DNA of 64,000 bases from assembly GCA_015075005.1 (NCBI GenBank), contig JABTVC010000001.1, positions 1,364,001 through 1,428,000 on the forward strand. The letters are read 5' to 3'. Below the pieces are notes generated by a model. That model had not been told where the DNA came from, made no database searches, and saw only the letters and a program-made list of their open reading frames with translations. This DNA comes from Planctomycetia bacterium (GTDB lineage: Bacteria; Planctomycetota; Brocadiia; Brocadiales; Brocadiaceae). A program made the position numbers and the translations under genes. Shown here in pieces: positions 36,993 through 45,967 of this stretch; positions within the stretch are counted from its first letter, which is position 1; the number at the start of each line of letters is the position of its first letter.

Positions 36993-37994
36993 TTATTGTT
37001 GTATATTAAAGGTATTTTCCAAACATTGACGACAGACAGGGAACTTATTCCATGTCCTGTGTTTCATCATCATCCTTAGTTTTGATTCTGTCTCCCTATG
37101 CCAAATTTCATATAAAGAAGAGTCGTGGACGTTACCAAGAAGAATTTCCGTTCCAATTGGTGAACAACACGGGTAGACTTTTCCATCGACACTGATAGCC
37201 AATCGCTCAAATGGCTGTGAACAGGTAACGTTCGTCATACTACTCTTGTCGTTTGGGTGTAACTCCAATGCCCACTCCTTCGGGGTGTGTGGAATATAAC
37301 TTTGAATGGAGCTATAGTCAGCCTTTCCATCCCAGAATTTGATGAATGCAGCCAACTCGTCTTCGTTTTCACGTATACGTACAAACGTACACCTCAATAA
37401 AGGAAGTTTTGCCCCTTTCCGATTGCGGATATCCAGAAAATTTGTTAGATTTGAGACTACTTTATTGTAATCACCACCAATGCGAATTTTAGCATAGGCT
37501 TCTGCCGTTACAGCATCAATGCTCGCGGATAGTCGTGTAAGACCGGCATCAATTAACTGTTCTGCCTTCTCCGGGGATAGAAGGTTTGCATTTGTATTAA
37601 TCCTGATATCGAAGAAGCCATACTTCTTTGCCATCGATATCCGCTCAGGGAGATAAGGGTCTAATAGTGGTTCATTATTCCAGTTTAAAGACAGGGATGG
37701 GCAATTGTAGTTAAAAGCCTCTGAAAGTATCCTTTCATACAATTCCATAGACATGACACTGGTTTTTTGCTTTGGCATTTCGTGTCTGAAACACATGATA
37801 CATTTAAGGTTGCATGTATTAACGGTTTCTATTACGAGAAACAGGGGAAAGTCAAAGATGTGCAATTGTTTTTCAGCAAGTTCCCACCGTTTCCTGTACT
37901 CACGAAAGTCTTCACCGAACATCTCAATCAGACACTCATTGACATCAGGATGTAAGGTGCTGAAATTGGAAATTTTATTGAGTTCTGTATTCAT
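36993..37994 (-). CDS. Radical SAM/SPASM enzyme 1
   Basis: The 333-residue protein has the radical SAM motif in LVIETVNTCNLKCIMCFRHE and a helix EKAEQLIDAGLTRLSASIDA. A C-terminal SPASM-type cluster region follows, with C-S-Q-P-F-E-R-L-A-I-S-V-D-G-K-V-Y-P-C-C and a final C-R-Q-C. SPASM enzymes bind extra Fe-S clusters and modify peptides or small molecules. A paralogue with the same layout lies 80 nt upstream (38077-39090). The substrate is unknown. Together with the neighbours it may modify surface sugars or a peptide part of the glycoprotein. Confidence 0.85.
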   Translation of the reverse strand: MNTELNKISNFSTLHPDVNECLIEMFGEDFREYRKRWELAEKQLHIFDFPLFLVIETVNTCNLKCIMCFRHEMPKQKTSVMSMELYERILSEAFNYNCPSLSLNWNNEPLLDPYLPERISMAKKYGFFDIRINTNANLLSPEKAEQLIDAGLTRLSASIDAVTAEAYAKIRIGGDYNKVVSNLTNFLDIRNRKGAKLPLLRCTFVRIRENEDELAAFIKFWDGKADYSSIQSYIPHTPKEWALELHPNDKSSMTNVTCSQPFERLAISVDGKVYPCCSPIGTEILLGNVHDSSLYEIWHRETESKLRMMMKHRTWNKFPVCRQCLENTFNIQQ

Positions 37995-38076
37995 TGGTAT
38001 CTGTTACAATGATCTTTACGATAGTTTGTAATAATATCTCTTGTCAGGGAGATGATGTGACTCACGAATAGTCCCA

Positions 38077-39090
38077 TCACACTGCCGGTAACATGGGTAC
38101 GCTACACTTCGAGCAAAGTGCTATGTACTTAATACGTCCGGAGAGATGTAGTTTCCTATAAAGTCGCATTGTTTCATCCTTCCATGCATCTTCAATTGTC
38201 GTTTCGTCGAGTGAACCCAGAGTTACTTCATTCATGTCGTCAAGATGACAGAATTTGATCTTACCGTCATGCGCTATACCTAATCTTTGCCAGGGTTTCT
38301 CGCAAATAAAATCTTCCTTATATTTCATCGTGTGGATATATCGGTCTGTCTCGTCCCACTGGAAATAGTTTATATACTCCAGGAAACCGATACCATCTAC
38401 CTTGTGACTCCACATCTTTATCATCTGATCACGTTCGTTGAAGTTTTCTTTCATAAGTACCATATTGATACGTATGAAAGGATTTACTGAACCGCATTTA
38501 TTTTTAATTTCTACTGCCTGATTGATATTTTTAACAACTGTATCATACGATGCATTTACACGAAGTTGTTCATAATGCTCTTTTACCGGAGAATCAAAGG
38601 AGATAATGAGTTTGGTCAGGCCATTCTCAATCAGAGAAGCCATTAAATCTTTTGTGAGATACACTGCGCTTGTGTGGAGCATGATGTCTAATATTCCATG
38701 CTCTCGGGCCAGCTTGACCATGCGTGTTAAGTCTTTATGAAGAAGCGGTTCTCCACTCGCATTTAAATTAACTGACATGAGACCTTTTTGTGAACCTTCA
38801 AGCAGACTTTTTTTGAATATTTTAAAGGGCATGTAGTATGTTCCGGGATACTGGCCTCTCCTGATTAGTTGTGTTCTTGGACAGAAGGCACATGCCAATG
38901 TACAAGCATTTGTAAGATCAAAGTCAAGGTGCATAGGAAACCTTGTTACAATGTGTTTCCGAGTAACTTCTGCCCACTTTTTACGGTATTCCAAAAATCT
39001 GGGTCCCATGTCATTCTCCCATGTATTGTTGAAGTTTAAAAATTCACATAGGATGTTGACATCTCTTTGGTTTTTACTCGATATTATCAT
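38077..39090 (-). CDS. Radical SAM/SPASM enzyme 2
   Basis: The 337-residue protein has FDLTNACTLACAFCPRTQLI (C-x3-C-x2-C), a helix SLIENGLTKLIISFDSPVKE, and a C-terminal region C-E-K-P-W-Q-R-L-G-I-A-H-D-G-K-I-K-F-C-H followed by A-L-C-S-K-C. It has the same domain layout as the gene at 36993, and the two probably arose by duplication. The role cannot be deduced from sequence. Confidence 0.85.
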   Translation of the reverse strand: MIISSKNQRDVNILCEFLNFNNTWENDMGPRFLEYRKKWAEVTRKHIVTRFPMHLDFDLTNACTLACAFCPRTQLIRRGQYPGTYYMPFKIFKKSLLEGSQKGLMSVNLNASGEPLLHKDLTRMVKLAREHGILDIMLHTSAVYLTKDLMASLIENGLTKLIISFDSPVKEHYEQLRVNASYDTVVKNINQAVEIKNKCGSVNPFIRINMVLMKENFNERDQMIKMWSHKVDGIGFLEYINYFQWDETDRYIHTMKYKEDFICEKPWQRLGIAHDGKIKFCHLDDMNEVTLGSLDETTIEDAWKDETMRLYRKLHLSGRIKYIALCSKCSVPMLPAV

Positions 39091-39188
39091 TGTTGCTCAA
39101 ATTGTATTTTATTATTTATGAATCCAGTATTTCAGAAAAAGGCCGATATAGAATGTCGGTTTGGCAAATATTTTTACCTGTTAAAGGT

Positions 39189-39818
39189 TTAACTTTCCAA
39201 CCACTTTACTACTTCAAAAACTTCAGCAAAATTTACGCCAATTTTCTGGCCTGCATTTTCTGCCTCGTTTCTAAAGAAATTCAACCACTTATAACCCGTT
39301 CTTTCGAGTTCTGAAGCGTGTGCTTTAACCGCATCTTCTTTGATTTGCCAGTAATTGGTAACGTTGATATAAAAATTTCCACGGAAGTCAAGATTCGACT
39401 GGTACCAATTGCTACGGTACATTAACATCCTGGGGACATGCCGGCAACTATGTAAAGACGCCCTTGCTAATGCCTGATGGTCATGATGAATATCTCCCAC
39501 CCAATGGGCATATACTTTGTCTATTTTTTTTTCTTCAACAACTCTCCCAATTTCTATATTTAATTCGTCAGAAAATTCCACTTCGAATGTATCGAATCGA
39601 CCACAAATTAACTGAACCCCAAGAATTGACATCGATTTTTCACCTTCTCTTAAAGCAATCTCGTTGGTTCTGATTATTTGTTTATTGTAACCAGTAAAAC
39701 CAGAAACAGTCGCAACATACGCATAAACCTTGTCCCCTTCTCTTGCGTGTTTCGCCAAAGCTCCACCGCACCCTAACTCAACATCATCAAAATGGGCACC
39801 AATCGCTAAAATATTCAA
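39189..39818 (-). CDS. PIG-L (LmbE) family deacetylase
   Basis: The 209-residue protein has the family motif I-G-A-H-F-D-D-V-E-L-G-C-G-G (A-H-x-D-D-x-E; zinc ligands His, Asp) and the second ligand site HWVGDIHHDHQALARA. PIG-L enzymes remove acetyl groups from N-acetylglucosamine-type sugars, as in GPI, mycothiol and bacillithiol synthesis. In a surface-glycan island it could deacetylate an amino sugar after transfer or in the nucleotide-linked form. The first helix carries no signal peptide, so the action is cytoplasmic. Confidence 0.83.
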   Translation of the reverse strand: MNILAIGAHFDDVELGCGGALAKHAREGDKVYAYVATVSGFTGYNKQIIRTNEIALREGEKSMSILGVQLICGRFDTFEVEFSDELNIEIGRVVEEKKIDKVYAHWVGDIHHDHQALARASLHSCRHVPRMLMYRSNWYQSNLDFRGNFYINVTNYWQIKEDAVKAHASELERTGYKWLNFFRNEAENAGQKIGVNFAEVFEVVKWLES

Positions 39819-39900
39819 GATATCTCCCGTTCCAGTGAAGTTATATATATGTTATGGTTTCTATATTCAAGCCATTCGGCAGAACAGGCCAGAATTAAAA

Positions 39901-40599
39901 TTATAGCCTGCGTAAAATTCTGCGAGATTCTTCGACTCCACAGTTAAATAATATGTCAATGCTGCTTAAAAACGGTATGAAATCACCAAATATTTGTGAA
40001 TAAACCGGATGGTGAAAATCCTGCCAGAGCACTTTAATGCCAGCCTTATTAAAAGGCAGGGGGTCATAATAATCTTTAGCTCCAACGCCAGATAAATAGT
40101 GTGTCGCCCCTACCTTTTGCAGTATATCTACAAGTAATTCATTGCTTTTCCCCTTAGGATTGAGTTCACTGGCAAACGTCGTTTCAATCTTCAAATCGAA
40201 TAAAGACATCAATATTTGAATGGACTTTATGTTAAAATCAATCATTTTGTGACATCTGAAATAATATAACTCCTCAATGCGGGGAAATATTTCGTTAAAA
40301 TACGGCGCTTTCCTGTAGTTTTGGATGATGAGATTCAGGTTTCTTTCTCTCCAATTCACATCAACGGCAAGAATTATTTCATTGATTATGGTCCCCCTTG
40401 GTGCTTTTATGACGCTTACAGTAAGCCATTTTGCGCCCTGAGGAGTTTTGATTTTGTCCCTGTGGTGCCAGCTTTTGCTGTTATTAAGGAACTGGACATT
40501 ATCTAATGTAACATATAAATCAGCGCTTAAAAACCGGTGGAAAAACCCCAAATATGGCAAAAAATCAGGTTGATGAATCACAACGATTTTAGAAGTCAT
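39901..40599 (-). CDS. WbqC-like family protein
   Basis: The protein shows the WbqC signature near its start: I-V-V-I-H-Q-P-D-F-L-P-Y-L-G-F-F, then L-D-N-V-Q-F, and HYLSGVGAKDYYDPLPFNKA with the conserved F-x-x-A-G-I-K-V. WbqC proteins are found in O-antigen and glycan clusters, but the reaction they catalyse is not firmly established. An inner ATG at 40599 is a better start than the frame opening at 40629, which would overlap the PseG-like gene by 41 nt. It follows directly on the SpsG-like gene. Confidence 0.8.
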   Translation of the reverse strand: MTSKIVVIHQPDFLPYLGFFHRFLSADLYVTLDNVQFLNNSKSWHHRDKIKTPQGAKWLTVSVIKAPRGTIINEIILAVDVNWRERNLNLIIQNYRKAPYFNEIFPRIEELYYFRCHKMIDFNIKSIQILMSLFDLKIETTFASELNPKGKSNELLVDILQKVGATHYLSGVGAKDYYDPLPFNKAGIKVLWQDFHHPVYSQIFGDFIPFLSSIDILFNCGVEESRRILRRL

Positions 40600-41554
40600 A
40601 CTTAATTTGCCGATAAACTCTTTCAACACCGTTTGTGGGGATACTCCTCAATCCTTGACGGCTCATGGATTCAATATCAATTCTTTTGCTCTTTAAAATA
40701 TCAGTGAAGATCGAGATGTTTAAATCCCGATGATAACATACAAATGAAGAGGATCCATTCAAATCAAGAAATCTACCATTAGAAATTTCAAAGGGTTCAT
40801 TGGCAATCACAAAGCAAGGTAAACCAGATGCATTCGCTTCAAAAGGGGTTATACCTCCCCCGGTAACGGCAAGGTCATAGCGTGAAAACAGTTGAATTAA
40901 TGAGGGCACCCGTTCAATAACTTGAAAATTTTCATCTATAAGTTTTTCCAATTCTTCTCTATGCTCGAATGAGGGACCTATATGAACCGTTGCACCTTGA
41001 CCAATTTCTTTTAATATTTGAACTACTTTTAGAGTAACACCATGTGTATCACTACCACCGAGAGACACAATTATATTATTCACTCCGCTTCTTAGACGTT
41101 TATAATATTCGATTTCTGTATTGAGGATGAGATAATCGATACCAGTGAATACCTTGCGACCTTTAAGTTGTGTGGTCTTTTTGAAATGCAACGGAGCAAA
41201 ATGTAAATCACTAAGTCCGGCTCCACTCCCTCTATCGTCGAAAGTAACAAGTAGGATATTATTCTTTTTTACATTAATAGCATGTTGAATGTTTGTTTCC
41301 AATCTATCATTTAGCCAAATATCGACTTGATATTCCTTGATCAATTTTGATTCCCAATCGCTTTCTCTATCGGTGATATCAACAATTATGAATATTATTC
41401 TTTTTTCTGTTAGAATGTTTACAGAGGGTTCATGGTTATTAATTAATACCAGATATGGTTCATGTATTAATTTCAAATACTCCAATAAATTCAGACACCT
41501 GAATAAATGTCCCATGCCTTTTTGGTGGGAAGATTCAACACAAATAACAAACAT
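40589..41554 (-). CDS. SpsG/PseG-like nucleotide-sugar hydrolase or glycosyltransferase
   Basis: The 321-residue protein begins M-F-V-I-C-V-E-S-S-H-Q-K-G-M-G-H-L-F-R-C, the H-x-x-R-C motif of PseG and the SpsG family. A MurG-like donor domain follows (VSLGGSDTHGVTLKVVQIL, AVTGGGITPFEANASGLPCF). PseG cleaves the UDP-linkage of a pseudaminic acid precursor; SpsG-type relatives act in spore-coat and legionaminic-like pathways. With the adjacent SpsF- and SpsE-like genes it forms an E/F/G set. The missing PseB/PseC/PseH-type genes argue against a standard pseudaminic acid route. Confidence 0.72.
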   Translation of the reverse strand: MFVICVESSHQKGMGHLFRCLNLLEYLKLIHEPYLVLINNHEPSVNILTEKRIIFIIVDITDRESDWESKLIKEYQVDIWLNDRLETNIQHAINVKKNNILLVTFDDRGSGAGLSDLHFAPLHFKKTTQLKGRKVFTGIDYLILNTEIEYYKRLRSGVNNIIVSLGGSDTHGVTLKVVQILKEIGQGATVHIGPSFEHREELEKLIDENFQVIERVPSLIQLFSRYDLAVTGGGITPFEANASGLPCFVIANEPFEISNGRFLDLNGSSSFVCYHRDLNISIFTDILKSKRIDIESMSRQGLRSIPTNGVERVYRQIKYDF

Positions 41555-41587
41555 AGATGTTTTCAGTCGTTAACGGTTTCCGCCTGC

Positions 41588-42271
41588 TTAAAACCCTTCA
41601 AATCTTGAACATAAATCGATAGCTTCTTCTGTTGTGATATAATCACTTTTACTGTGTTTCACAATGAAACATGCTTTTTGATAATCTTTTTCAGTATCTA
41701 CCGTTAGACGAATATCCTTTCTGTTTTTAGAGGGGATTGCCTGTAAGGTCTCAATGTGAAACAACGCCGGATTTTCCTGAATATATTCGTTTACATGTTC
41801 TCGATGATTGGGTTTTATTCCATCGGTAAAACTTCGTTTCAATGTCTCAAAAGTAAATATTTCCGCTCCTGAACCAACAGGTAAAACATTGAACGAGTGA
41901 GAGTAATCAGCATCTCTCTTAAAATGCAAATCGATCAAGCGATCAAGTTCTTCAATATCTACAAAGGGATTGTCGCTGGTAAGCCGAATCACGTGATCAA
42001 ATTCATACTGTTGTGCACACTGATAATAACGTTCCAGGACATCATGCTCATTGCCTCTGAAACAATTTACAAAATGCGATTGACAAAATGAGGCTAACAC
42101 ATCGTCTCTGGATAAAATACTGGTTGCCAAAACCAATTGCACCAAATGTCGTATAAAAGAAACACGATAAATAATATGTTCCAACATTAGCTTACTGCCT
42201 AGAGGTTTTAAGATCTTTCCCGGTAGTCGACTTGAACCAATTCTTGCCTGTAAGATAATACCAGTCCTCAT
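41588..42271 (-). CDS. SpsF-like cytidylyltransferase
   Basis: The protein starts R-T-G-I-I-L-Q-A-R-I-G-S-S-R-L-P-G-K (CMP-sugar synthetase signature Q-A-R-x-G-S-S-R-L-P-G-K), then LKPLGSKLMLEHIIYRV and IRLTSDNPFVDIEELDRLID. This matches the SpsF/CMP-KDO/NeuA cytidylyltransferase family, which activates a 3-deoxy-2-ulosonic acid with CTP. The ATG at 42271 overlaps the stop of the NeuB-like gene (TAATG), better than the 18-nt longer frame. The trio order SpsE-SpsF-SpsG on one strand indicates one pathway for a nonulosonic acid used on the cell surface. Confidence 0.82.
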   Translation of the reverse strand: MRTGIILQARIGSSRLPGKILKPLGSKLMLEHIIYRVSFIRHLVQLVLATSILSRDDVLASFCQSHFVNCFRGNEHDVLERYYQCAQQYEFDHVIRLTSDNPFVDIEELDRLIDLHFKRDADYSHSFNVLPVGSGAEIFTFETLKRSFTDGIKPNHREHVNEYIQENPALFHIETLQAIPSKNRKDIRLTVDTEKDYQKACFIVKHSKSDYITTEEAIDLCSRFEGF

Positions 42272-43287
42272 TAATTGAAATCTCCCCACATTAATACATC
42301 GTCTTTATTCAGGTCTTTATTGGCCCTTTTCCCAATGATCTGTTCATAATATTTAGGTGGAATTCCATTGCCCGGTCGTTTTATTGCGATGTGTTCTTTC
42401 TTAATCAGTACACCTTGATTGATCGCCTTTACCATCACGATACTTTTTCTGTTATTGATTCTTGTTGTTTTTTCACTATCAGCGGGTCTTTTAATACCCG
42501 ATCCCCTCATGATTTCATATTCACGAATTATATCCACGATTTCCTTCATTTCCTTGGTATCAGCCGAAAGCATATGATCAGGTCCCTCTGCATTTTTGTC
42601 ATAGGTGAAATGTTTCTCAATCACCTTTGCCCCCATAGCTACTGCACAAATACAGGCAGTTATCCCAATCGTGTGATCTGAATAACCTACATCAAATTCA
42701 GTAAATTCTCTCATCATTGCTTGCATTGCCGTAAGGTTGACATACTCTGGATGTGTTGGATAACTTGTGATAGCATGTAACAACATAATCTTTTCGTTAC
42801 CTTCCTCTAAAATTGTACTCACAGAACCCCTGATTTCTTCCATAGTACACATGCCTGTGGACAAAAGAATAGGTTTTCCTAATTTCGCTATATACTTTAG
42901 GAAATGTGTATTTACTGCATCGTCCGACCCTATTTTGTAAGCTCCCGTACCTAATTTTTCTAACAAATCCACATCACTTTCATGGGAAGGTGTTGAAAAC
43001 CAGTCTAACCCTTTCCTTTCCACGTAATTAAATATCTCTTTATGCAGTGCTTCAGAAACTTCATATTTTTTAAATAATTTGTACTGAGAAACGATACCCG
43101 TATTCTCCATATTAAACACGGCTTTTTTACTTGTAATAGTATCTGCTTTATATGTTTGTAATTTGATAGCATCTACACCACAGATATGGGCTTCATCAAT
43201 TAGTTTTTTTGCTTGTTCAAACGTGGTAAAGTTTCCTCCAATTTCGGCAATGATGTAGCACCTGGTTTTACTATAGTTTTTAAACAC
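42271..43287 (-). CDS. NeuB/SpsE-like nonulosonic acid synthase
   Basis: The 338-residue enzyme condenses PEP with a six-carbon amino sugar to make a sialic-acid-like nonulosonic acid. It shows CYIIAEIGGNFTTFEQAKKL, GVDAIKLQTYKADTITSKK, GSDDAVNTHFLKYIAKLGKP and ILLSTGMCTMEEIRGSVSTI, then the H-A-I-T-S-Y-P-T-H-P motif and D-H-T-I-G. The C-terminal SAF (antifreeze-like) domain from about 285 is complete (I-A-I-K-R-P-G-N-G-I-P-P-K-Y). Metal-binding and PEP-binding residues of the family appear present. It begins the SpsE/F/G set and is 33 nt downstream of an SDR gene. Confidence 0.88.
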   Translation of the reverse strand: MFKNYSKTRCYIIAEIGGNFTTFEQAKKLIDEAHICGVDAIKLQTYKADTITSKKAVFNMENTGIVSQYKLFKKYEVSEALHKEIFNYVERKGLDWFSTPSHESDVDLLEKLGTGAYKIGSDDAVNTHFLKYIAKLGKPILLSTGMCTMEEIRGSVSTILEEGNEKIMLLHAITSYPTHPEYVNLTAMQAMMREFTEFDVGYSDHTIGITACICAVAMGAKVIEKHFTYDKNAEGPDHMLSADTKEMKEIVDIIREYEIMRGSGIKRPADSEKTTRINNRKSIVMVKAINQGVLIKKEHIAIKRPGNGIPPKYYEQIIGKRANKDLNKDDVLMWGDFN

Positions 43288-43320
43288 TTTTGTCTCCCGG
43301 ATAATCTTGCGGATATAAAT

Positions 43321-44238
43321 TCAAATCAAACGATAATCACAAGACAATCTACCGCTATCAATGGAGATATTGTTCTCTTTTTTAAGATAGGTTAGCTCAT
43401 ATTCAACAATTTGTTTTAATCCATCACGAAATGAATGCCTGGGATACCAATTTAATTCTTTATTGGCTTTGGTAATGTCAGCTATAATATTAAAAATCTC
43501 ATTCTTTCTGGGCATTTCTTTGGAAATAACAGGTTTATCTGTACCCAATATCTTCTGAACAGTACTTACGATGTCTTTAACGCTGATTGAATTTCCTGAA
43601 CCAATATTGTATACAGAAGCATTTTGTATATAAGTCATAGAGAGAATTAATGCATCTATTAAGTCACTTAAGTAAATATAATCTCTTTTGGGAGATAAAT
43701 CGTGAAGTATAATTGCATTATCATGTAATGCCTGATTGATAATAGATGGGATCAAGAATCTTTTGTCCTGTCCAATACCATACGCATTGAAGGGTCTTAT
43801 AATATTGACCTTTAAATTAAATTCTTGAGCATAAAATCTGCAGAGATGCTCGGCTAAATATTTAGATTGGGCATATGGGTTGTTTGGACGAATGGTACAA
43901 TTTTCTGCAATAGGTAATGTTTCTGGTTTACCATAAACATATGCACTAACAAAAGTTAAGCTGATTTTATATTTCCTGCAAAACTCTAAGACATTTTGAG
44001 TACCGAAAACATTAGTTGTAAAATATGTATCTGGTATTTTCCAGCTATCGGGAACAAATGTTTTTCCTGCTAAATGAAAAACATGGGTAATGTCTTGAGA
44101 TAATAAACCTTCAAATGTTTTTGGATTATTTATCCCACCCTTTTGTGAATTAACTTCGATAATATCAAAATGCAAATTTATGAGTTTTGCCTTTAGAGCA
44201 CTACCAATAAACCCACGTGAACCCGTTATTAAAATCAT
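43321..44238 (-). CDS. NAD-dependent epimerase/dehydratase (SDR)
   Basis: The 305-residue extended SDR has the dinucleotide-binding G-S-R-G-F-I-G, VFHLAGKTFVPDSWK, and the active-site Y-A-Q-S-K preceded by N-N-P, then VNIIRPFNAYGIGQD. It is similar in layout to dTDP-4-dehydrorhamnose or UDP-sugar 4-reductases/epimerases. It overlaps the nucleotidyltransferase gene by 4 nt (ATGA), which in turn overlaps the LegB-like gene. The three therefore probably work in sequence: activation, 4,6-dehydration, then reduction or epimerisation. Confidence 0.82.
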   Translation of the reverse strand: MILITGSRGFIGSALKAKLINLHFDIIEVNSQKGGINNPKTFEGLLSQDITHVFHLAGKTFVPDSWKIPDTYFTTNVFGTQNVLEFCRKYKISLTFVSAYVYGKPETLPIAENCTIRPNNPYAQSKYLAEHLCRFYAQEFNLKVNIIRPFNAYGIGQDKRFLIPSIINQALHDNAIILHDLSPKRDYIYLSDLIDALILSMTYIQNASVYNIGSGNSISVKDIVSTVQKILGTDKPVISKEMPRKNEIFNIIADITKANKELNWYPRHSFRDGLKQIVEYELTYLKKENNISIDSGRLSCDYRLI

Positions 44239-44972
44239 TTCAAAAACCTATCCTTTAACACTTGAAATTCATCAATAGCCTGGGTGTAATCATCCGGTCG
44301 TCCGATGTCAAGCCAGTAACCGTCAAAATTCTTTATGCGGGGTGGGATTTTAGCCTTAATTAAATCCAGCATCAAATGATCAAATCCGTAAGGTTGACCT
44401 TCGGGAATATATTTTAAAATTTTATTACTTACCATATAAATACCCATGCTTACATCATATTTAAAGGTGGGTTTCTCTCGAAAACCATATAACCTGTTAG
44501 CAGTGTCGATTTCTAATACTCCATAATCTGCACGTTGTTTCCGTTGACAGGAAGAAATAGTAAACAGATGCCTGTGACTGACATGGTGTTCATAAAATGT
44601 GTTAAAATCTAAATCAGTGAGAATATCTCCATTCATGACCAAAAAATCAGACGGAAGGTTTCTGATTAACTTGAGTGGTCCCATAGTACTTAAAGGCCGA
44701 TCTTCAAAAGAATAATCAATAGTAATATTCCACTTTTCCCCGTTACCAAAAAAGGCTTTAATTATCTCAACCTGATGGTTTACACCCATGGTCAGATGGG
44801 TAAACCCATAATATGCTAATTGTCTCACAATAACTTCTAAGATAGGATAATCTCCTATTGGCATGAGGGGTTTTGGCAGGACAACCGTATACGGCCGCAG
44901 TCTTGTACCTTTACCGCCAGCAAGAATGACTGCTCTTTTAGACATAATAGATATCCACTTTGTACCAATCAA
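44235..44972 (-). CDS. Sugar-1-phosphate nucleotidyltransferase
   Basis: The 245-residue GT-A-like enzyme has AVILAGGKGTRLRPYTVVLP, L-V-M-N-G-D-I-L-T and F-D-G-Y-W-L-D-I-G-R. This is the signature of the RmlA/GlmU/HddC family; the order with a LegB-like dehydratase recalls the GDP-GlcNAc pyrophosphorylase step of legionaminic acid synthesis in Campylobacter. The nucleotide cannot be read directly. It overlaps both neighbours by 4 nt. It is distinct from the second nucleotidyltransferase at 46468 and has a different local partner. Confidence 0.82.
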   Translation of the reverse strand: MIGTKWISIMSKRAVILAGGKGTRLRPYTVVLPKPLMPIGDYPILEVIVRQLAYYGFTHLTMGVNHQVEIIKAFFGNGEKWNITIDYSFEDRPLSTMGPLKLIRNLPSDFLVMNGDILTDLDFNTFYEHHVSHRHLFTISSCQRKQRADYGVLEIDTANRLYGFREKPTFKYDVSMGIYMVSNKILKYIPEGQPYGFDHLMLDLIKAKIPPRIKNFDGYWLDIGRPDDYTQAIDEFQVLKDRFLK

Positions 44973-45967
44973 ACATTATAAATATGCCATTTGTACCTAC
45001 TAAGATATTCTTTGTTTTTGAACCACTCTACTGTCTTAAAAAGTCCTTCTTCTAGAGAGGTTTCTGACTCCCATCCGGTGAGCCTTTGTATTAAACTGTT
45101 ATCACATACCAGTCGACCTACCTCGCTTTTGTCAGGCCTTTTCCTTATGTTTTCAGAAGAAATTCTTACTCCTGGTTTTATTAATTTTACCAGTAAAGCC
45201 GCAATGTCGCCGATAGATATTTCCTGCCCTGACCCGATATTAATCGTTTTTCCAACAGTCTCATCGCATTTTGCCAGTGATATAAAGCCATTACAGATAT
45301 CGACAACGTAGTTTAAATCCCTTGTAGGATAAAGAGAACCAAGCTTTATTTCATTGCAGCCTTGTAAAAGTTGAATGATGATCGTTGGAATAACCGCCCT
45401 AGCAGACTGACGCGGGCCATACGTATTAAAAGGTCTTACTATTGTTACCGGCAAATCAAAAGACCTATAAAAACTCTCTGCCAGGTTATCAGCGCCAATC
45501 TTTGAGGCAGAATAGGGCGATTGTGGTTGAAGCGGATGCCTTTCATCAATAGGGACATACTGTGCTGTTCCATACACTTCAGATGTAGAGGTAATAAATA
45601 CTCTTTTAACATCGCAATCCCGGCATGCCTGTAAGATGTTTAAAGTGCCCTTTATATTCGTATCGATATATGAATCTGGTGAATGATAGGAGTAAGGAAT
45701 ACCAATTAAAGCCGCCAAATGAAAGACAATTTCTACCCCTTTCATCGCGTTTCTGACGTTATTCGGATCCCGAATATCACCAGCAAAAACTTCGACACCT
45801 TTTAGTATTTTATTTGGAAAAGTATCCAGCCAGCCCAACGAATTAAAGGAATTGTAAAGAACAAATGCCCTGATTTTCCCCTGTTCTTTCAGTAGTCGCT
45901 CCACAAGATGACTTCCGATAAAACCTTCAGAACCGGTAACGAGGATTTTTTTATTTCTTAATACCAT
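44969..45967 (-). CDS. LegB-like nucleotide-sugar 4,6-dehydratase
   Basis: The 332-residue SDR shows ILVTGSEGFIGSHLVERLL, ALIGIPYSYHSPDSYIDTN, FITSTSEVYGTAQYVPIDE, QSPYSASKIGADNLAESFYR and IVRPFNTYGPRQSARAVIPT. This run of motifs closely resembles LegB-type dehydratases (GDP-N-acetylglucosamine 4,6-dehydratase in legionaminic acid synthesis). It begins this subcluster, about 500 bp downstream of the heptose block. No clear LegC aminotransferase or LegH acetyltransferase gene is present, so the keto intermediate must be processed by the SDR at 43321 or by enzymes elsewhere. Confidence 0.82.
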   Translation of the reverse strand: MVLRNKKILVTGSEGFIGSHLVERLLKEQGKIRAFVLYNSFNSLGWLDTFPNKILKGVEVFAGDIRDPNNVRNAMKGVEIVFHLAALIGIPYSYHSPDSYIDTNIKGTLNILQACRDCDVKRVFITSTSEVYGTAQYVPIDERHPLQPQSPYSASKIGADNLAESFYRSFDLPVTIVRPFNTYGPRQSARAVIPTIIIQLLQGCNEIKLGSLYPTRDLNYVVDICNGFISLAKCDETVGKTINIGSGQEISIGDIAALLVKLIKPGVRISSENIRKRPDKSEVGRLVCDNSLIQRLTGWESETSLEEGLFKTVEWFKNKEYLSRYKWHIYNV

